The notes beneath the pieces are model-generated. The model saw nothing but the letters and a program-made list of their open reading frames with translations. It ran no database searches and was not told the DNA's origin. Made by a program: the position numbers and the translations under genes. Positions 8,450 to 16,379 of a stretch of DNA of 64,000 bases are shown here, piece after piece. Source of the stretch: JAVVEG01 sp041751425. GTDB taxonomy: Bacteria; Pseudomonadota; Gammaproteobacteria; Pseudomonadales; Pseudohongiellaceae. The stretch is from positions 1 to 64,000 of the forward strand of contig JBGSXL010000015.1 of assembly GCA_041751425.1 (NCBI GenBank), read 5' to 3'. The first letter of the stretch is position 1. The number at the start of each line of letters is the position of its first letter.

Positions 8450-9886
8450 TCAACCAACTGAGCCTTCCAGACTGACTTCCAACAGCTTGCCGGCTTCCAC
8501 GGCGAACTCCATCGGCAGTTCCTTGAAAACTTCACGGCAGAAACCATTAACAATCATCGATACTGCTTTTTCAGCATCCAGCCCGCGTTGCTGACAAAGA
8601 AACAACTGATCGTCGCTGACTTTTGATGTTGTTGCCTCGTGCTCCACAACAGCTGATGCATTACGGTTTTCAATGTAAGGGAACGTGTGTGCGCCACATA
8701 AATCGCCAATCAACAATGAATCGCACTGCGTATAATTACGCGCACCCTCTGCCGCTGCATTAATACGCACTAAACCGCGATACGCGCTCTGACTGCGACC
8801 CGCAGAAATGCCTTTGGCGATGATTGTGGAGCTGGTGTTCTTGCCCAGGTGAATCATCTTGGTGCCGGTATCGGCTTGCTGAAAATTATTGGTCAACGCA
8901 ACGGAGTAGAATTCACCCACACTGTTGTCGCCCTTGAGAATGCAGCTGGGATATTTCCACGTGATGGCTGAACCGGTTTCCACCTGCGTCCAGGATATGC
9001 GCGCATTCTTGTGACACACGCCGCGCTTGGTCACGAAATTATAAATACCGCCTTTGCCTTCCTTATCCCCGGGGTACCAGTTCTGTACTGTAGAGTATTT
9101 TATTTGTGCGTCATCCAGAGCAACCAGTTCAACAACGGCCGCATGAAGTTGATTCTCGTCGCGCATTGGCGCAGTGCAACCTTCCAGATAGCTGACGTAG
9201 GACCCCTCATCTGCAACGATCAGCGTGCGCTCAAATTGGCCGGTATTCAATTCGTTAATACGGAAGTAAGTGGACAACTCCATGGGACAACGCACACCTT
9301 TGGGGATATACACAAAGGAGCCGTCGGAAAATACTGCACAGTTCAATGCTGCGTAAAAATTGTCGCGCTGCGGCACTACTGAGCCCATGTACTTCTTGAT
9401 GAGTTCGGGATACTTGTGCACCGCTTCACTGATGGGACAGAAAATAACGCCCGCCTCTTCCAGTTTGGCGCGATAAGTAGTGACAACTGATACCGAGTCG
9501 AAAACGGCATCAACGGCAACGCCAGCCAATGTCGCCTGTTCATGCAGGGGGATGCCCAGCTTCTCATAAGTCGCTAACAATTCGGGATCAACTTCATCCA
9601 GACTTTGCGGCCTATCGGCCATGCTCTTGGGAGCGCTGTAATAAGAGATCGATTGGAAATCAATTTTTGGAAACTTCACATGTGCCCAATCCGGCTCTGG
9701 CATTTCCAGCCACTGGCGAAACGCGCGCAGACGCCATTCCAGCAACCATTCGGGCTCACCCTTGGTTCTGGAAATGAAACGCACCGTATCCTCATCCAGG
9801 CCGGGGGCGAGGGTGTTGGATTCGATGGCAGAATGAAAACCTGCGGAATACTCTTTCCGGATCAGGCTTTCGACTTGATCGCTCAT
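8450..9886 (-). CDS. sufB: SufB scaffold subunit
   Basis: A 478-residue SufB, the core cluster-building subunit. Conserved blocks include CPMELSTYFRIN, SYLEGCTAP and a near C-terminal NRNASAVVEHEATTSK region holding conserved Glu/His residues; the length is normal. First gene of the operon, with strong SD (GAGGT) 7-8 bases before the ATG. The leader holds an 18-bp tandem repeat and is driven by the IscR-overlapped promoter. Confidence 0.96.
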   Translation of the reverse strand: MSDQVESLIRKEYSAGFHSAIESNTLAPGLDEDTVRFISRTKGEPEWLLEWRLRAFRQWLEMPEPDWAHVKFPKIDFQSISYYSAPKSMADRPQSLDEVDPELLATYEKLGIPLHEQATLAGVAVDAVFDSVSVVTTYRAKLEEAGVIFCPISEAVHKYPELIKKYMGSVVPQRDNFYAALNCAVFSDGSFVYIPKGVRCPMELSTYFRINELNTGQFERTLIVADEGSYVSYLEGCTAPMRDENQLHAAVVELVALDDAQIKYSTVQNWYPGDKEGKGGIYNFVTKRGVCHKNARISWTQVETGSAITWKYPSCILKGDNSVGEFYSVALTNNFQQADTGTKMIHLGKNTSSTIIAKGISAGRSQSAYRGLVRINAAAEGARNYTQCDSLLIGDLCGAHTFPYIENRNASAVVEHEATTSKVSDDQLFLCQQRGLDAEKAVSMIVNGFCREVFKELPMEFAVEAGKLLEVSLEGSVG

Positions 9887-9900
9887 GGGCTTACCTCAAA

Positions 9901-9936
9901 TTTGCGCCAGATATTGCATTTGCGCCAGATATTGCA
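9901..9936. repeat. Tandem 18-bp duplication in suf leader
   Basis: Two perfect head-to-tail copies of an 18-bp unit (beginning TTTGCGCCAG, ending ATATTGCA on the plus strand) lie just upstream of the sufB ribosome-binding site, within the predicted 5' leader. It looks like a recent local duplication. Confidence 0.95.
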
Positions 9937-9983
9937 GAAGAGGCTCTTGAATGGCCAGGCTGGTCGCGGTGCACGGGCTGTGA

Positions 9984-10012
9984 ATTATCGGATATCCGAC
10001 TAAATCAGTCAA
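9984..10012 (-). promoter_or_regulatory. Sigma-70 promoter of the suf operon
   Basis: On the minus strand TTGACT (10007-10012) and GATAAT (9984-9989) are spaced by exactly 17 bp, about 100 bp upstream of the sufB start. The -35 box and most of the spacer lie inside the IscR-like site, so a bound repressor would block polymerase. Confidence 0.8.
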
Positions 10013-10016
10013 CTAT
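9992..10016. promoter_or_regulatory. Type 1 IscR-binding site at the suf promoter
   Basis: A 25-bp imperfect palindrome with half sites ATATCCGACT and AGTCAACTAT around an AAATC centre. It matches the E. coli type 1 IscR consensus (ATASYYGACT ... AGTCRRSTAT) at all but one position. Type 1 sites are bound by [2Fe-2S]-IscR, so repression when clusters are plentiful is inferred. No iscR gene is in this window. Confidence 0.8.
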
Positions 10017-10040
10017 TGCCAACCTTCTCCCATTTGGGCT

Positions 10041-11507
10041 TCAGTCCGCAGCGCGGATAGTATAACAGGGGTCGTACTTCTTACCGGCAAGTTTCATGCG
10101 ACCTGCAGCCACAAACTCCTTCAGCAGCGTATCCATGGCCGCCATGATGTCCTTGCTGCCCGTCAATTCAAACGGACCATGCTGACGAATCATCTTCAAG
10201 CCATTTTCTTTGACGTTACCGGCAACAATCCCGGAGAACGCGCGCCGCAGGTTGATGGCCAGCTCTCCTGCCGGAAGCTGCGGATTCAATTCCAGTGCTG
10301 CCATGCTCTGATGCGACACTTCAAACGGCCGCTTCATCTCTTTTGGGATATGCAGTAACCAGTCGTAGAAGTATGCATCACTGGTCTTGCGCCGGTTGGC
10401 CGCGACCTTTTTGATACCTGACTTCATCAGCTGCGCCACTTGCCGGGCGTCATTCTCCACAATCTGATAATAATCCCGCACTTGTTCACCAAGCGCATTC
10501 ACCAGAAACGTGTCAATCCGGCGAAAGTAGCCATTACTTGTTGCCGGTTCCGTAAATATCACCGGCAGGAATACATCCTTGTTTGCGGGATCCATCAATG
10601 TACCCAGCAGAAAGAGTATTTCTTCCAGCGTTCCCACTCCTCCGGGAAACACAATGATGCCGTGTCCAAGACGCACAAACGCTTCCAGTCGTTTCTCGAT
10701 ATCAGGCAGTACAACCAGTTGATTAACAATGGGATTCGGAGATTCCGCAGCGATAATACCTGGTTCAGTAACACCCAGATATCTGCCATTGGCGATGCGC
10801 TGCTTCGCATGACCAATAGTGGCGCCTTTCATTGGCCCCTTCATCGCGCCCGGCCCGCAGCCGGTGCAGATATCCATGCCACGCAGTCCCAGCTGATAGC
10901 CAACTGTTTTGCTGTAATCGTATTCTTCGCGGCTTATCGAGTGCCCGCCCCAGCACACGACCAGACTGGGAAATGCGCGCGGCTGCAGAACACCTGCATT
11001 GCGCAACACATTAAATACAAGATTTTTTATCTCGCCAGGTTCAGCAGATTCGCTGCCATCACGCAGCGCTGCATAAAACTCACTGGAGACAAAGACGATG
11101 TCACGCAATACCGCAAACAAATTGTCGCGCACACCATTCATAATGACGCCATCAACGAATGCACAAGCCGGAGCATTACTCAATTTCAGCTTGATACCAC
11201 GCGTTTGCTGCAATATTTCCACGTCAAAGTTGGCATAGCGCTCAAACACCTCCTCAGCATTATCTGTAACATCGTCACAGTTCAATACGGCTAACGCGCA
11301 ACGGCGAAACAGCTCATGCAGATCTCCGTGACCCACCTGGCGGAGACGTTGCACTTCCAATTGCGACAATAATTCCATCGTGCCCCGCGGACCTACTTCG
11401 GCGTCCTGATGAGTGCGACCGTCACAGGGTAGATCCTTGTCAGTAGCGTGCTGGCTTGCTGCGGCGCCTTTTAATGCCGCTGCATATTTTTCTGGCACTT
11501 CATTCAT
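10041..11507 (-). CDS. ppnN: Nucleotide 5'-monophosphate nucleosidase PpnN (LOG family, YgdH)
   Basis: About 488 residues. PpnN cleaves the N-glycosidic bond of purine and pyrimidine nucleoside monophosphates and, in E. coli, responds to (p)ppGpp. Domain order fits: an N-terminal PpnN-specific region starting near MELLSQLEV, the central LOG domain with a CTGCGPGAMKGPMKGA loop and FPGGVGTLEE nucleotide-binding/catalytic motif, and a C-terminal DUF3412-like domain. The first ~43 residues precede the conserved start block; E. coli has only about 10 there, so an internal ATG at residue 44 is an alternative. Divergent from the DUF2750 gene. Confidence 0.9.
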   Translation of the reverse strand: MNEVPEKYAAALKGAAASQHATDKDLPCDGRTHQDAEVGPRGTMELLSQLEVQRLRQVGHGDLHELFRRCALAVLNCDDVTDNAEEVFERYANFDVEILQQTRGIKLKLSNAPACAFVDGVIMNGVRDNLFAVLRDIVFVSSEFYAALRDGSESAEPGEIKNLVFNVLRNAGVLQPRAFPSLVVCWGGHSISREEYDYSKTVGYQLGLRGMDICTGCGPGAMKGPMKGATIGHAKQRIANGRYLGVTEPGIIAAESPNPIVNQLVVLPDIEKRLEAFVRLGHGIIVFPGGVGTLEEILFLLGTLMDPANKDVFLPVIFTEPATSNGYFRRIDTFLVNALGEQVRDYYQIVENDARQVAQLMKSGIKKVAANRRKTSDAYFYDWLLHIPKEMKRPFEVSHQSMAALELNPQLPAGELAINLRRAFSGIVAGNVKENGLKMIRQHGPFELTGSKDIMAAMDTLLKEFVAAGRMKLAGKKYDPCYTIRAAD

Positions 11508-11655
11508 ACAGTTTTCTCTTGAAAATCAATAAGTCAAAACATTTGCACGCAAGTGTGGCGGCACATGATTGAATTAGCAAGCAGGCGGTTGTTTGTATGC
11601 TTGCGTGATTGCGCTACCATAGCCTCCACATCTGACCGTTGGGAACCTGAACCTC

Positions 11656-12030
11656 ATGAACAAGAAGATAACAAAAACAAGCCGCTTGAGTGATGACCCG
11701 GAGGCAAACTACGAACTATTCATCGATCAGGTGTTGGCCACGGGTGTTGTTTGGGGCCTGAAATCGGAGGACGGTTGGGCAGTATGTCCATCTATTGAGT
11801 TCGAAGAAACTGATGTATTCCCCTTCTGGTCGGACGAAGCCGACGCGAAACCACACTGTGCTGACGAGTGGAAAATATACACACCAGCGACGATCAGTCT
11901 GGAGGATTTTCTGGAAGACTGGCTGCCGGGCATGCATGAGGATAACGTCATGGTTGGCCCGAACTGGGATATCGAGATGACCGGGCTGGAAGTGGAGCCT
12001 GCGGATCTGGCGGCGCATTTGACAACGTGA
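11656..12030 (+). CDS. DUF2750 family protein
   Basis: A 124-residue acidic cytoplasmic protein. The pattern V.GL...DGWA...S......PFWS.E..A...C...W..Y.P..I.L..FLEDWLPGM is that of the DUF2750 family, whose function is not established. No signal peptide or membrane segment. Followed by a small conserved gene on the same strand after 83 bp. Confidence 0.8.
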   Translation: MNKKITKTSRLSDDPEANYELFIDQVLATGVVWGLKSEDGWAVCPSIEFEETDVFPFWSDEADAKPHCADEWKIYTPATISLEDFLEDWLPGMHEDNVMVGPNWDIEMTGLEVEPADLAAHLTT

Positions 12031-12113
12031 TCATTGCACCTAGGAATCGCTGAAATACAAGAACTATCAGAACAACAAGAACTAAAAGAACACCACCAAC
12101 CCGAGGAAACCCA

Positions 12114-12350
12114 ATGCGCCTGACCCAGGAACTCACCGATGAACTGGACGCTCTACTTCTGTTCAATGTCATCAATCCGCAAGAAGGCATCAAGGTACAC
12201 AAGTCTGCTGACCCCAGCCGCATCAGCGCTATTCAGCGGCTGCATGACAAGGGGCTCGTTACGCAATCTGATGGTGGGTATCTGACTGAACTTGGTCGCG
12301 AGGCGGTTGAGCAGTTGCATATGACGTTGACTATCCTGACCACTGGTTAA
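12114..12350 (+). CDS. Small conserved protein, TIGR02647-like
   Basis: A 78-residue protein with strong SD (GAGGAAACCCA before ATG). It resembles a family of ~78-residue gammaproteobacterial proteins catalogued as TIGR02647: helical N-terminus, then an HKSADPSRISAIQRLHDKGLVT segment spanning residues 28-49 and TELGREA, which reads like a winged-helix DNA-binding module. DNA binding is inferred from the helix pattern only. Confidence 0.7.
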   Translation: MRLTQELTDELDALLLFNVINPQEGIKVHKSADPSRISAIQRLHDKGLVTQSDGGYLTELGREAVEQLHMTLTILTTG

Positions 12351-12410
12351 AACCTGCCCCCAACACTGTCTCAACAGCGCCCTGTTTTCGCCTTGAAAAA
12401 CTCAGTGTAT

Positions 12411-12539
12411 GCACTCCGATCCTCGCACAGAGAGTCACCCACTGCCCCGCAGGACACGCCGTGAACCCATCCATGGGGGCTCGTCTCGCACCGTCCAGGT
12501 GCTCCACGGTCCTGCGGGGCAGTGGGTGACTCTCTGTGC
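12411..12539 (+). repeat. Palindromic unit, copy 1
   Basis: A perfect 31-bp inverted repeat (arms 12425-12455 and 12509-12539, GCACAGAGAG...CGCAGGAC) encloses a 53-base centre holding two small hairpins: CCCA-TCCA-TGGG and GCACC-GTCCA-GGTGC. A 10-bp outer flank, GCACTCCGAT (12411-12420), is shared with copy 2, so the mobile or duplicated unit is probably at least 129 bp. Non-coding. It could terminate transcription of the upstream genes, but no U-tract follows. Confidence 0.9.
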
Positions 12540-12640
12540 TCTTGTTACGTTTGCGTCGGGCGGTTTTAGGCAACCCAATTCTCCAGATCGGTTTTGCGCT
12601 GACCTTCTGAAACCGCTCCTTGCTACGAAAGCTTCTGGTA

Positions 12641-13018
12641 TTAGCCCTGAATTTGCACTACGGATAAGAGGTTGCCGTCTGGGTCGCGGAACCAGGCGAC
12701 GCGGGAGCCTTCTGGGGTTGTCAGTGTTCCGTTTGATTCGTGCGGGAAGCCGGGGAAGCGTTCGATTGCGATGCCGTGGTCAGTCAGCGTGGTAACGATG
12801 AGATCGACATTTGGCACTGAGAATCCCAGCACTGTGTGCTCAGATGGTGTCATCGATGGGACTGGGGCAATTCGAAGATCGTTGCCGTTGACGTCGAAAA
12901 CTACGGCGCCGTCGGAGATTCCCTTGTTGGAAAAACCCAGTCCATTCCGGTAGAAATCTACAGATTGGTTCAGGCGTGTAGTGCAGATAATCGATTGCAG
13001 TTTAGAGTTTGCCAGCAT
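12641..13018 (-). CDS. VOC superfamily protein (glyoxalase/bleomycin-resistance fold)
   Basis: A 125-residue single-domain VOC protein: paired beta-alpha-beta-beta-beta modules, with SVDFYRNGLGF in the first half and VAWFRDPDGNLLSVVQ in the second. Typical metal ligands would include the Glu/His of each module, but the assignment is uncertain, and the substrate cannot be predicted. Strong SD (AGGAG) before the ATG. It lies alone between palindromic copies 1 and 2. Confidence 0.85.
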   Translation of the reverse strand: MLANSKLQSIICTTRLNQSVDFYRNGLGFSNKGISDGAVVFDVNGNDLRIAPVPSMTPSEHTVLGFSVPNVDLIVTTLTDHGIAIERFPGFPHESNGTLTTPEGSRVAWFRDPDGNLLSVVQIQG

Positions 13019-13106
13019 TTTTTTGCTCCTAGTGAAATTTTATATGTGGAAGACCCACAAAAATCTCAATGCCAGCAACGCCAGGTTTTCCATATCCCAG
13101 AAACGC

Positions 13107-13127
13107 AAAAGCCGCGATCAACGCGGC
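13107..13127 (-). terminator. Intrinsic terminator downstream of antitoxin locus
   Basis: On the minus strand GCCGCG-TTGAT-CGCGGC is followed by TTTTGCG. It sits about 40 bp after the short ORF that follows the antitoxin gene, and probably ends that transcript. Confidence 0.65.
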
Positions 13128-13169
13128 CTAAAAAGTGATTGGAATCTTATTCGATGTAATTGAGGTTGG

Positions 13170-13277
13170 TCAAACGAAATATTCAGCCTGATTCTCAGCG
13201 CTACGACTACAGTGCACATATTTGTTGTTACTTAACTTTGGTATGGCGCCGGGAAATTGCCAAATCGCAAACTTCAT
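13170..13277 (-). pseudogene. 35-codon ORF in the toxin position, possible toxin remnant
   Basis: An open frame of 35 residues (MKFAIWQFPG...) begins 10 bp after the antitoxin stop, with a good SD (AAAGGA) at normal spacing, and is followed by a terminator. Position and translation signals are those expected for the toxin of a Phd/YefM-type operon, but the product is far too short for RelE/Fic/Doc and shows no recognised motif. It may be a truncated toxin, a novel small protein or chance. Low confidence. Confidence 0.35.
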
Positions 13278-13287
13278 TACGATTCCT

Positions 13288-13533
13288 TTAACCGCTGAGA
13301 TCGATCACTACACTTTCTTCATCCGTGCGGCTCCTGGCAAGCGCCAACAGCTCCGTGTCTTCAATAAAGTCCATTATCGCTTCATAGGCTGTTGCCGGCA
13401 CACAGTAAAACGCAGGCTCATTCCTGTTCAGTATAGCAATCGGCATCCCTTCGCCACTTGCGACAACCTTCAAGGGATTAGCCTTCAGCTCAGAAATACT
13501 GGCTACTATGTCAGTAAAAATATGGTGCGCCAT
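13288..13533 (-). CDS. Phd/YefM-type antitoxin
   Basis: An 81-residue protein with the Phd/YefM fold signature: an N-terminal S..EL..NP..V...GEG.PIAILNRNEPAFYCVP block (DNA binding and dimerisation) and an acidic helical C-terminus that would wrap the toxin. Such antitoxins neutralise a co-encoded toxin and autorepress the operon. No full-length toxin lies on either side; only the 35-codon ORF follows. The gene is bracketed by inverted palindromic units, suggesting an acquired or rearranged segment. Confidence 0.8.
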   Translation of the reverse strand: MAHHIFTDIVASISELKANPLKVVASGEGMPIAILNRNEPAFYCVPATAYEAIMDFIEDTELLALARSRTDEESVVIDLSG

Positions 13534-13624
13534 AACTATACCGAAGTCTTGAAGCGTATTTAAGCCCGAATAATAGCGCTATTACTCAATTTCGCAAACC
13601 AGCCCAACACAAACGCCACTCCAA

Positions 13625-13753
13625 GCACTGAGAGCCACCCCCTGCCGCGCAGGACCGTGGAGCGTCTGGATGACGCGAGACGAGCCCCCATGGATGGGTT
13701 CACGGCGTGTCCTGCGTGGCAGGGGGTGGCTCTCAGTGCGACTATCGGAGTGC
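13625..13753 (-). repeat. Palindromic unit, copy 2 (inverted relative to copy 1)
   Basis: Arms 13625-13655 and 13709-13739 (GCACTGAGAG...CGCAGGAC) pair over 31 bp with a single G-T wobble. Read on the minus strand the centre matches copy 1 except in the second hairpin, which is GCGTC-ATCCA-GACGC, i.e. changed on both sides so that pairing is kept. The flank ATCGGAGTGC (13744-13753) is the inverse of the copy 1 flank. Confidence 0.9.
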
Positions 13754-13778
13754 AATTGGTGCGATTCAGATAACGGGA

Positions 13779-14651
13779 CTATTTCTTAGGATATTCATAC
13801 CATCCCTTCCCCGTCTTCTCCCCAAACTCCCCTTTCATATAGTGCTCCACCAGACTGGGACTGGGCATATCCGCGAAATCCCCGGTTTCCCGGAACTTCT
13901 CCATCCGCATGATGTAGCTCAAATCCAACCCCGTAAGATCATTCAAGCGGAACGGCCCCATGGGATGGCCGGCGCCATAGACACATGCCTTATCAATATC
14001 TTCTACATCGGCGACACCCATCTCCAGCAACCAGGTGGCCTCGCGTGAAATAGCCGCAAATATACGATTCAGCAGGAAACCATCAACTTCTTTCTTCAAC
14101 AACACAGGCACTTTCTGCAGCGCCTCGCAGAGTTTCATTGTCAGGTCTGCAGTTTCATCTGATACATGCGGCCCCTTGACCACTTCAACCAACTTCATCA
14201 CCAATGCCGGGTTGAAGAAATGCATATTCACGACCTTGTCCATGCGCTTGGTAGCATCCGCGATTTTTGAACTGACGATGGCGGAACTGTTGGTGGCGAG
14301 AATGGCATGTGCCGGCGCAAACTTATCCAGATCCGCGTATATGCGACGCTTCAGTGCCAGCACTTCGGTGGCGGCTTCAATGACAAAATCTGCGTCACCC
14401 GCTGCTTCCTGCAGACTGTCAACAAATTTGACATTAGCCCGCGCCTGCTTGGCCTGCTCGGCAGTCAGCCGCCCTTTCTCGACGCGACTCGGCAAATAGG
14501 AATCCACAAACGCATCCGCCTTTTTCAAAGTTTCTGCGTTCACATCGCTGCACTTAACCTGATAACCACAAATCGCCGCCTGCAGAGCAATCTGATGCCC
14601 CATATTGCCAGCACCAACCACGCAGATTTTCTTGATGTCTTCAAACTTCAT
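13779..14651 (-). CDS. 3-hydroxyacyl-CoA (3-hydroxybutyryl-CoA) dehydrogenase
   Basis: A 290-residue NAD-dependent dehydrogenase. The Rossmann motif GAGNMGHQIA is at about 11-20; the catalytic His lies in MHFFNPALVMKLVEVV, followed by the C-terminal dimerisation domain with GHPMGPFRLNDLTGLD. It oxidises (S)-3-hydroxyacyl-CoA in beta-oxidation or short-chain acyl-CoA metabolism. The ATG at 14651 is chosen because AAGGA precedes it and the Rossmann fold begins at once; an ATG at 14687 adds 12 residues. It stands alone, so its pathway is not shown by context. Confidence 0.88.
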   Translation of the reverse strand: MKFEDIKKICVVGAGNMGHQIALQAAICGYQVKCSDVNAETLKKADAFVDSYLPSRVEKGRLTAEQAKQARANVKFVDSLQEAAGDADFVIEAATEVLALKRRIYADLDKFAPAHAILATNSSAIVSSKIADATKRMDKVVNMHFFNPALVMKLVEVVKGPHVSDETADLTMKLCEALQKVPVLLKKEVDGFLLNRIFAAISREATWLLEMGVADVEDIDKACVYGAGHPMGPFRLNDLTGLDLSYIMRMEKFRETGDFADMPSPSLVEHYMKGEFGEKTGKGWYEYPKK

Positions 14652-14755
14652 GAGCAAGTCCTTATTTTTACGAATCAGAGACCGCATTCTAGGGAACCTT
14701 AACGAATTCTGGTAGTGTTAAAGCACCTGAATGCTGCAAGGAAACACGTACTGAC

Positions 14756-15415
14756 ATGCGCAAACTTTATCACTGTATGGATGCCCGCTCGTTTCGTCCG
14801 CTGTGGGCGCTGGAGGAGCTGGGCCTGCCCTACGAATTGCATATGCTGCCTTTTCCACCGCGCGCGTTTGCCAAGGAGTTCAAGGAGATCAATCCGTTGG
14901 GAACGGTGCCAGCGTTTATTGATGATAACGGGTTGATGACTGAATCGGCTGCGATTTGTCAGTATCTGGTGACACGTCATGGTCCTTCATCGATGGCGGT
15001 TAGTCCTGAAGAAGCAGACTATGGCAAGTGGCTGCAGTGGCTCCATTTCGGTGAAGCTACGCTGACATTCCCGCAAACACTGCTATTGCGTTATGGGCGA
15101 TTTGAACCAATAGAGCGGCGACAACCGCAGGTTGTGGAAGATTATAGCGCGTGGTTGCTGGGACGTTTGCGTGCAATAGAGGACGCACTGAGTAATCGTG
15201 AGTATCTTTGCGCCGGACGTTTCACCGTGGCGGATATTTCTGTGGGTTATGCCCTGTTGCTAGCTGAATCATTGGATTTTGGCAAAGATTTCACGCCGGG
15301 TATCGCTGCATACTGGCAACGTTTGCAACAGCGCGAAGGTTTCAAGAAAGCTCAACAAAAGCAGCAACAGACAGCAGCGTCGTTAGGATTGAATTCACCG
15401 TTACCCGCTAAATAA
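14756..15415 (+). CDS. Glutathione S-transferase family protein
   Basis: A 219-residue cytosolic GST: thioredoxin-like N-terminal domain (MRKLYHCMDARSFRPLWALE; NPLGTVPAF cis-Pro loop; MTESAAICQYL with the glutathione-contact ES pair) and an all-helical C-terminal domain with FTVADISVGYAL. The Ser/Cys region near residues 7-12 would hold the glutathione-activating residue. Substrate unknown. It ends 3 bp from the convergent RIO kinase gene. Confidence 0.9.
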   Translation: MRKLYHCMDARSFRPLWALEELGLPYELHMLPFPPRAFAKEFKEINPLGTVPAFIDDNGLMTESAAICQYLVTRHGPSSMAVSPEEADYGKWLQWLHFGEATLTFPQTLLLRYGRFEPIERRQPQVVEDYSAWLLGRLRAIEDALSNREYLCAGRFTVADISVGYALLLAESLDFGKDFTPGIAAYWQRLQQREGFKKAQQKQQQTAASLGLNSPLPAK

Positions 15416-15418
15416 TCC

Positions 15419-16273
15419 CTAACCTTCTTCCGCTGCCAGTTTGCGTTCCTGTGCTTCCAGCGCTTCCTGCCGTGCATGTTCAATGACATGCAATATTTCA
15501 TCGATATTGGCGTTTTCTGCGCGTCGTTCAAACTTGCCTGTCAGAGTCACACCCGGGCGCAACGTACCGCGTTCGTACATGTGCCAGATTTCCGGGCCAT
15601 AGTAAGTATGCAACAACTCAGGCGCGAAACGGCCAAAATAACGGGTCATGTTTTCCACATCGCGCATCAACATGCTCGCAGCACTATTATTGCCGGATGC
15701 GTTGACTGCCTGGGGCAGATCGATAATGACCGGGCCGTCACCCGCCATCAGTACGTTGAACTCTGACAGGTCGCCGTGTATCAATCCCGCGCACAGCATT
15801 TTCACTACGTCATCCATGATGCGCGCATGAAACTCGCGTGCCTGTTCCGCCGTCAGTTCCACATCATTCAAACGTGGAGCCACGGCGCCATCGGCATCAG
15901 TAATCATGTCCATCAGCAACACACCATCAATGAATCCGTGTGTTTTAGGTACGCGTACGCCTGCCTGGCCCAGCCGTCTCAGAGCGTCCACCTCGGCATT
16001 CAACCACGCATCTTCGTGACCGCGTTGGCCATACTTGCTTTTGCGCCCCATCGCACGCGCGTCACGGCTATTGCGCACTTTGCGTCCTTCCTGGTACTGC
16101 GCTGCCTGTTTGAAACTGCGTTTATCCGCTTCTTTGTAAATTTTCGCGCAACGCTCAGTCTGGCCACAGCGCACCACATAGACCTGGGCTTCCTTACCGC
16201 TCATCAATTGACTGACGACCTCATCTATCAAGCCATCGTCCATCAGGGATTGTAGTCGTATAGGTGTCTTCAT
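15419..16273 (-). CDS. RIO1-like atypical serine kinase (PA4780 family)
   Basis: A 284-residue RIO-type protein kinase: a SGKEAQVYVV nucleotide-binding segment lacking a classical P-loop, an invariant Lys in CAKIYK, catalytic loop HGDLSEFNVL and metal-binding IIDLPQAV. Bacterial RIO1-like proteins are conserved in gammaproteobacteria, but their substrates are not settled. The tail after about residue 240 is charged and probably flexible. Convergent with the GST gene. Confidence 0.88.
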   Translation of the reverse strand: MKTPIRLQSLMDDGLIDEVVSQLMSGKEAQVYVVRCGQTERCAKIYKEADKRSFKQAAQYQEGRKVRNSRDARAMGRKSKYGQRGHEDAWLNAEVDALRRLGQAGVRVPKTHGFIDGVLLMDMITDADGAVAPRLNDVELTAEQAREFHARIMDDVVKMLCAGLIHGDLSEFNVLMAGDGPVIIDLPQAVNASGNNSAASMLMRDVENMTRYFGRFAPELLHTYYGPEIWHMYERGTLRPGVTLTGKFERRAENANIDEILHVIEHARQEALEAQERKLAAEEG

Positions 16274-16379
16274 TTGTGCTGCTACGTTTGCCTCCTTTCT
16301 GTTAGAGGCGGGATTATCCGCCTAAGTTCCTGTTGCTTACAATGGCGATTTTTGTGAACTGACCTGTCAGGCAACTCTT

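Noticed and set aside
9901..9936. CRISPR-like repeats
   Set aside because: Two abutting 18-bp copies with no spacers and no cas genes.
10440..11294. Long plus-strand open frame of 284 codons
   Set aside because: Antisense shadow of ppnN with no family resemblance; ppnN motifs are unambiguous on the minus strand.
12409..12795. Plus-strand open frame of 128 codons across palindromic copy 1
   Set aside because: It runs through the inverted repeat and antisense to the VOC gene, has no ribosome-binding site and shows no protein-like pattern.
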